A DNA stretch of 13,426 nucleotides from Funneliformis mosseae. Taxonomy: Eukaryota; Glomeromycota; Glomeromycetes; Glomerales; Glomeraceae. The translations under genes and the position numbers were made by a program. Location of the stretch: positions 1 through 13,426 of the forward strand of contig CAJVPP010002823.1 of assembly GCA_910592005.1 (NCBI GenBank), in the 5' to 3' direction. The notes below the pieces were generated by a model. It was not told where the DNA came from and did no database searches. It saw only the letters and a list, made by a program, of their open reading frames with translations. Shown in pieces: positions 8,173 through 13,426 of the stretch; the first letter of the stretch is position 1; the number at the start of each line of letters is the position of its first letter.

Positions 8173-9227
8173 ATGCCTTATGTATTTTCTGCTATAGGAT
8201 ACGTTACTGAAGCGAATACTATTTCTGCTAGTAGTTCTAACTTTACTTTCATTACAAATGGAATAATTGCATATAAAAGACCTGTAAATAACAATCCTAT
8301 ATTTATTAGTTTTACTTTGTTTGACAAACAAATGGATTCAGGTTGTATATATTTTATTAATGGAAAATTTGTATGGAATAAAAAGCCAAACAATGGTCCT
8401 CAAGAACTTTAAGTAAAAATATTTTTATTTTAATTTATCGTTTTTACTTTTTTTTTTAATGAACATAATAACTAAAAAAATTTTTCTTTAAATTCAAAGT
8501 TCAATATAATAACATCATATCAAATTAATATTGATATTAATAATAAACCAGAGCAAGAAGTTTTTGTATCATTACAATGCAATGTACTATCAGCCCCAGT
8601 TGTTGAAGACAATAATATCATGTTCAAATTGCAAGCATTAGAATTTAATGGAAAAAATCGTACAGAAATTCCAATAACATGTGTTTATTCTACACAAAAT
8701 TCAAGAATAATGAACAAATTACAAAAAGGAAATAAAATTAATATCATAGGAAACTTGATCAAAAATGATGAAGAAGTTATTGTTTTAGATAACTATATTG
8801 TATATGTTAATAATGCAATTAATTTCTCATCTATGGAAAAAAAGGATCTCAGCAAAATTCTATGGTTAAATTTGTCCAGTCTTAAAAAGATAACTCATAA
8901 AAATCAGTTACAAATAAGTAATGATTTATCTGATTTATTAATGATTGTAAAGAAGAAAAAACTAATGAAATAGAAGTTATTTCTAATAATAATACTGAAG
9001 TTATGACTTTTTTTATCCATTATTTTATTATTAAACTTATTATATTTAATTTCAATTAATCTTTCTTTTATAAAAGAACCATTTTTTCAAAACTAAACAA
9101 GAGAAAATATAACTAAAAATCTAAAATAAATATACTTAATAGCAAAGACAAGCTATCAAAAAGAATTCGAAACAAAATATCTGATTTAGCAAATGACTTT
9201 TTTGATAATAAAAGTGACGAAAATTAA
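8173..9227 (+). pseudogene. Helitron accessory ORF, OB-fold/RPA-like single-strand DNA-binding protein (broken)
   Basis: The ATG at 8173 follows a run of A and opens MPYVFSAIGYVTEANTISAS, reaching NNGPQEL before TAA (8410). The same frame resumes through TAA at 8431 and 8473 and is then open from 8476 to TAG 8971, with FKLQALEFNGKNRTEIP and KGNKINIIGNLIKNDEE. The alternating beta-strand pattern ending in a K-G-x-x-I-x-x-x-G-x-L turn is typical of OB folds. One missing base near 8940 moves coding to the next frame, which reads CKEEKTNEIEVISNNNTEV, crosses TAA at 9057 and 9114, and ends NKISDLANDFFDNKSDEN at TAA 9225. The length of about 350 residues with an acidic tail fits the accessory proteins I recall beside Rhizophagus Helitrons. 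Its role would be binding single-stranded DNA during rolling-circle transposition. The OB assignment is by pattern, not by search. Confidence 0.6.
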
Positions 9228-9701
9228 ATAGTTTAACTGTATAATTTAGAAATTAGAAATATTTTAAATAATAATGATTTAAATTAGAATTTTTTTTTTA
9301 TTATATAAAATAAAATTTCAACAACTATTTTAATTATTTAAAGTTAAAAATAAACAATATACATAAATGTAAATTATTTATTCTGTAAACAATATCAACA
9401 ACTATTTTAATTATTTAAAATTAAAAATAAACAATATATATAAACTGTAAATTGTTTATTTTACAAATAATTAATATATTGATAATACAATAAATATATT
9501 ACAAATATTTTAATATTATAAATACTTATTATAAATATTTAATGATATATAATAAAGTAATATTAAATAAATATGAATAATATAACAAAATAATAATATT
9601 TTTAAAAATTATATATAAATAATTAATACCTCTTTAAAAATTAATATTCATTTTAAACTAAAAAAAAAATTTTACAAGAATCTTTTAAAAATTTATCAAA
9701 T
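9228..9701. other. AT-rich spacer between the two Helitron genes
   Basis: Nearly pure A/T sequence with no frame. It contains the duplicated 77-bp unit at 9318-9472 and probably the 3' end of the accessory transcript and the promoter of the Rep gene. No clear TATA box can be singled out in such sequence. Confidence 0.5.
9318..9472 (+). repeat. two tandem 77-bp units, each with a hairpin
   Basis: The units start TCAACAACTATTTTAATTAT at 9318 and 9395 and agree closely along their length. In the second copy AATAAACAAT (9426-9435) and ATTGTTTATT (9451-9460) form a perfect 10-bp stem; the first copy has the same stem with mismatches. It lies about 90 bases after the end of the accessory ORF. Confidence 0.7.
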
Positions 9702-11252
9702 ATGAATAATTTAAACTTTAATGTTTATATATTAAATAATTATAACCTTGAAGATTATGAATCAATATTACAATTTGATAATAACTCAAGCAATTTACAA
9801 TCACTTAATATTTCTGAATAAGTAAATATTCAACAACCTTTTTTCAATATTACAATACTATGGAAACTATTAAAAAAACTTAAACATTTACATGAAACAT
9901 TTTAACAAACTATATTAAAACAGTTTCCATGTCTTTCATATTCAAATTGTGGATATTTACCATATTCTAACAAGGCTAAATAGATACCATATAGAGAAAA
10001 TATTTTATATACTTTTAAAAAAGCATTTCTAAGATTAAAACTTCTATTATATTCACATTCTTCTATACGTATTGCTATTTGTAAATATAAGCAATTCCAT
10101 TAAGTAAATGCAAATACTTATCACCTATTTATCTTTATTCTTTAATAAGTAGAACACTAGGAGTAAATCCTTTAAGTGAATATTGTAATATTATAGGAAC
10201 AATGAATTATTCTAAAAATATTAGATCTTTTACTTTATATTATAGAATGTTAGAAGCATTCTTGAATAAAATGATACTATTACTGATAAAAATTATTGGT
10301 TTCATCCTACTCTTATTCAAGAATCAAATTGGTTAAAAAATAATAATCCTTATTTAAAATCATTTAAAATAAATCTTAAAAAATAAGAGTAAAACTATAA
10401 TACATTATTACTAATAATAACTTATTTATTAGAAGAAAAAAATATTTTTACAGTAAAACTAGGTAAAATTATAGTATCTAATAATAATTTTGATATAGAA
10501 ATACATGATGAAGATGCAAATTTTAATCAGCTTATGGCAGGATTTGTTAGAACAGATAATAATTTATTACTTTCTATATTATTTAATGATTCTAACTTAA
10601 AAGCATTATTATTTCTGATTTATATCCAAATGGTAAAAGAACATATTAAGATTTGGTAAATCAAAGTTTAGCTTTAAATGAAAGATTTAATCTTATGGAA
10701 AATATATTAAAGAATGAATTAAAGGAAAAGATCTAAGATTTAGATTATATTATACATAGCCTATATGATCTTATTTACAATTAGAAAAATATTGTAATCA
10801 TTAAAATAATCAAATAATCTTTTAATAAAATCAAATATCTCAATTGTATAGTTTTATATGTGTTATTAATTTAATTCAAAAAAACCCTTATACTGACAAA
10901 CTAATAATTAATAAACAAATTATTATTATATTACCAACTTTTATTAGAACAGAAGACTTATATTTTCATAAAAAAGAATATTATATCAATGCAATAATAA
11001 ATAATATTGATCTACCTCAATTATTTATAATATTAATGATGAATGAAAGCAGATAAAAACATTTAAAAAATATTTATCAAAAACTGATAATCATGATATC
11101 TTATCAACTAATAGGCCATTTCATTATATACATCATTTTATATACTGCTTAAAAAGTATGAAAAATAATCTTTGAAAACATTCAGAATTAATAAACTGAA
11201 AAATTATATTACATTTCTTGAATGTGTTGAATTTTAAAATCATGATGTAGCT

Positions 11253-11261
11253 TATATTCAT
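11253..11261 (+). other. Rep HUH metal-binding site, first His changed to Tyr
   Basis: The codons TAT ATT CAT read Y-I-H, within EF*NHDVAYIHGCL. Helitron Reps have H-x-H here, the histidines that hold the catalytic metal. CAT to TAT is one C-to-T change. The neighbouring stop TAA (11235) stands at an expected Gln, and the TGA at 11271 at an expected Trp. Confidence 0.65.
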
Positions 11262-11381
11262 GGATGCTTATGAACAATAAAATCTATTAGTAATATGATA
11301 TATGATAATATTATAAAAGCAGATTTACCAAATCTATAAACAAAAACAGAATTATATATTCTTGTAAAGTTTCATCAAATT

Positions 11382-11432
11382 CATACATGTAATTCAAAAT
11401 GTGGTGAATCGATTGCTTCAGAAGGAACATGC
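11382..11432 (+). other. Rep cysteine/histidine motif HTCNSKC...CKK
   Basis: The frame reads HTCNSKCGESIASEGTCKKS. His 11382, Cys 11388, Cys 11400 and Cys 11430 keep the spacing I know from fungal Helitron Reps, between the HUH site and the Tyr motif. A TGA shortly after (about 11448) fits a CGA Arg codon changed by C-to-T. Confidence 0.55.
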
Positions 11433-11597
11433 AAGAAAAGTTTTACATGATCATATTCAGAATACACATGAAGATACAAATAATTCAGATTTGTTTATAA
11501 ATGTAAAAAAAAATAAGATAGATGGATTATACTATATCATGCACTAACACATTATACTTGAAATGTACATATGAATTTACAATATGTAACAACAAAA

Positions 11598-11633
11598 GGA
11601 TTTGCAAGATATATGACTAAATATATTGCAAAA
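11598..11633 (+). other. Rep two-tyrosine catalytic motif, intact
   Basis: The frame reads GFARYMTKYIAK, with tyrosines at 11610-11612 and 11622-11624 and the conserved Lys residues. These are the two nucleophiles of Y2 Helitron transposases. It lies in the same frame as the HUH site. Confidence 0.75.
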
Positions 11634-12474
11634 GAAAACCTATCCATATTTTTAATATTCAAGAAAGTGATAAATATAGATAACATGCTCAAAATCGTAG
11701 ATTAAGAACAATGAAATTAATGTTTTTAATTTTTAGAGAAACTATTTGTAATTCTTTTATTAAACTTTAATACTTAATTATAAATCCTCTAAGTATAAGA
11801 TAAAAATCAATACTTCCAATTTTATTATTAATGAATTTAAAGAAAATAATACACCATTTTACTCAGACACAATAGAAAAATATTTCAATAGACCAAAACA
11901 AGATGAATTTGAATTATTATCATATCAAGAATATTTTGAAAACTATAATATTATACCTTCAAAAATAATAATTCTAAGAAGAGTATTTTAAGATGAAATT
12001 AAAAATTATATTATAAAAAGAAAAACTAAACTCATAATATGAAAAAGTTACTTTAGACTAATATATGGTGAATTATATTTTTATTAACAGCTATTATTAA
12101 GACTTAAACCTAGAAGTAAAGAAGAATTAAAGGAAAATTTTACAATATATTGAGAATATTTTCTAAATAGATTTTCAGAAATATATTAAAATGAGTGTAT
12201 TATATATAAGAAAAAATATCAAGAAGAAACAGATAATTTTAATAACCAATTTTTTGAACTTACTCACATATTCTTATAAAATCTAATAAATTTAACAAAT
12301 TCACAATTTAAAGAAATAATCCATAACCAATTAATGAAAATAAAAATTATACTATTAATAACAATATTAAATATAATGTTAATACTACCAGATGATCAAT
12401 ATTAATGCATTAAAAGAATAATAAAAACTCTAGGTTTATTATATAAAAAATATTATTCATACTTCTTTATAACT

Positions 12475-12498
12475 GGATCTTCTAAAACTGGAAAATCA
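12475..12498 (+). other. helicase Walker A motif
   Basis: The codons read G-S-S-K-T-G-K-S after YFFIT, giving GxxxxGKS, the ATP-binding P-loop of Pif1/SF1 helicases. The family usually has an A-G pair where S-K stands here. Confidence 0.75.
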
Positions 12499-12704
12499 TG
12501 TTACTCATTATCTATTACAAAAATTTCAAAAAAAATGATCCTTATTTACTATTTGTACCAATTAGTAATGCTACATAAAATATTAGAAGTTATATAATAA
12601 ATTCAGCCTTAATAATTTATACTAAAGAAGGTAGTTTTCAAACCTTAGCATTTAACGATAAATCATTCAAAGAAAATCTTAAAAAGATAAAAATTCTCAT
12701 AATT

Positions 12705-12710
12705 GATGAA
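12705..12710 (+). other. helicase Walker B motif
   Basis: KIKILIIDEIS, with Asp-Glu at these positions, is the Mg-ATP site of Pif1 helicases. A frameshift follows within about 15 bases, after which LSELFSYLLNIFSKLYNNSQ continues in the next frame. Confidence 0.7.
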
Positions 12711-12778
12711 ATATCAATAGTTTATCTGAATTATTTAGTTATCTTTTAAATATATTTTCTAAATTATATAATAATTCA

Positions 12779-12838
12779 CAACCATTTGGAGGAATTAGTA
12801 TCATAATCTTAGGAGATCTTTTTCAATTACTACCAGTA
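12779..12838 (+). other. helicase motif III (FGGI...GDLFQLLPV)
   Basis: The frame reads QPFGGISIIILGDLFQLLPV, matching the Pif1-family FGG...GD.xQLPPV block that couples ATP hydrolysis to DNA binding. Confidence 0.75.
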
Positions 12839-13028
12839 AATGGAGATTTTGTATTTTATTTACCTATATGGCAATTATTTTACCTATTTCTCTTAAGACA
12901 ATCAAAAAGACAAGTGAATGATCTTTAATATTAGTTACTATTAAAAAATATTAGATTTGGAAACATTTCAGAATCAACATGGCAATTATTAAATAAAAAT
13001 ACCAAGAAAGCTTAAATAATTTATCATT

Positions 13029-13426
13029 AAAGATATATTAAATACAACTCATGTTGTAGGTTATAAGGAGACAGCTGAACAAATTAACATTCAAATTTGT
13101 AATACTTTACCAATTGAAAATGAAAAATATTTAATTTCATATTCAAAGGATATCATTAATGGAGAAATACAAGAACATGGAAGTTCAGAATACTAAATGA
13201 AATATAAAACAAACTTACCATCTTTTATAAGATTGCAAATAGAATGACAAGTAATGTTTCTTAACAATAAACATATTAGTAAGCAAATTTGTAATGGTAC
13301 CATTGGTATTAATTATTACAGATATTAACAAAAATAGAGAAATAGTAAAAGTAGCATTTTGTATAAACAAAGGAATTATTGATATTGAAATAGAACAAGA
13401 AACTGCACATTTCAATATTAATGGAA
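13029..13426 (+). other. helicase C-terminal region, runs off the window
   Basis: From 13029 one frame reads KDILNTTHVVGYKETAEQIN and, after TAA 13194 and TGA 13245, QVMFLNNKHISKQICNGTIG, the VML-NG block of Pif1 helicases. A frameshift near 13312 moves to a frame that stays open to the last base. The motif VI region and the Helitron 3' end lie outside. The minus-strand frame at 13215-13415 is a shadow. Confidence 0.65.

Larger units (their letters stand above)
8173..13426 (+). mobile_element. decayed autonomous Helitron, right end outside the window
   Basis: An OB-fold-like accessory gene is followed, on the same strand, by a Rep (HUH, Helitron_like_N) and Pif1-type helicase gene, the standard content of an autonomous Helitron. 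Rep landmarks (HxH position, CKK cysteine region, paired Tyr motif) and helicase landmarks (GSSKTGKS, IIDE, FGGI...GDLFQL, VMFLNN...CNGTIG) occur in the right order. The 5' terminus was not identified; it lies somewhere between the micro-exon array and 8173. The 3' CTRR end is beyond the window. Stops and frameshifts throughout mean it cannot move by itself. Confidence 0.8.
9702..13426 (+). pseudogene. Helitron Rep/Pif1-helicase, multiply disrupted and cut by the window end
   Basis: The text starts MNNLNFNVYILNNYNLEDYE at 9702 and stays in one frame, through TAA 9819, TAA 9903 and TAG 9981, to about 10105. Later blocks in shifting frames include RTLGVNPLSEYCNIIGTMNY (about 10150-10210), EIHDEDANFNQLMAGFVRTD (about 10497-10556), LPTFIRTEDLYFHKKEYY (10932-10985) and NRPFHYIHHF (about 11108). 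The Rep core follows at 11229-11633, then FNIQESDKYR and FRETICNS (11650-11760), then a linker with IEKYFNRPKQDEF (about 11870). From 12460 comes the Pif1-type helicase, which ends off the window in an open frame (INKGIIDIEIEQETAHFNING). The enzyme would nick and re-ligate single strands and unwind DNA for rolling-circle transposition. At least six frame changes and over a dozen stops inactivate it. Family recognition is strong; the exact clade is from memory. Confidence 0.8.

Noticed and set aside
8413..8499. Intron in the Helitron accessory ORF (GTAAAA...TTCAAAG with an ACTAA branch-like site)
   Set aside because: Splicing there leaves the TAA at 8410-8412 in the exon, and the frame is the same on both sides with only TAA codons between, so stop gains are the simpler reading.
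8410..13250. Alternative genetic code (TAA/TAG as Gln, TGA as Trp)
   Set aside because: Many in-frame stops do sit at Gln and Trp positions, but frameshifts are frequent in the same genes and CAA/CAG still occur at other Gln positions. Decay by transition explains everything.

Overview
The window is very AT-rich eukaryotic DNA with few intact genes and many relics. It most resembles the repeat-filled genome of an arbuscular mycorrhizal fungus (Glomeromycotina, Rhizophagus-like). That rests on AT richness, fungal-type promoter and splice signals, small transposon relics, and above all a degenerate Helitron whose Rep/helicase text matches the family I remember as abundant in Rhizophagus. No search was run, so the taxon is an inference.

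Left part (1-3.4 kb): the 5' end of an unrecognised gene runs off the left edge on the minus strand, with a TATA box behind it. The rest is non-coding. It holds hairpins, a 22-base poly-A run and a MITE-like element at 1387-1856 built from palindromic CAAATGCGCATTTG-type units with 31-bp inverted ends.

Middle (3.4-7 kb): a broken gene at 3795-4202 encodes a CxxC...Cxx(C) zinc-binding-like module and a coiled-coil tail, with CCAAT and TATA boxes upstream. Divergent from it, on the minus strand, is a start-less reading frame of coding character (3416-3586). Two weaker coding traces follow at 4.3 and 5.6 kb. At 6.13-6.66 kb lies a short element with pogo/Tigger-like inverted ends.

7.0-8.07 kb: a tandem array of GC-richer cores of about 34-49 bp separated by A-rich spacers. 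Read on the minus strand, most cores sit between a polypyrimidine tract ending in TAG and a GTRAGT-like donor, as expected of serially duplicated micro-exons. One unit is split by an insertion of about 200 bp.

Right part (8.17 kb to the edge): a decayed autonomous Helitron on the plus strand. An OB-fold/RPA-like accessory ORF (8173-9227) comes first. After an AT-rich spacer with a duplicated 77-bp hairpin unit comes a Rep (HUH) plus Pif1-type helicase pseudogene (9702 onward, cut by the window end). Most in-frame stops fall where Gln, Arg or Trp is expected, and the first catalytic His reads Tyr. Both are what C-to-T and G-to-A transitions would produce, suggesting RIP-like mutation or methyl-cytosine deamination. 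Several frameshifts show that the element is dead.
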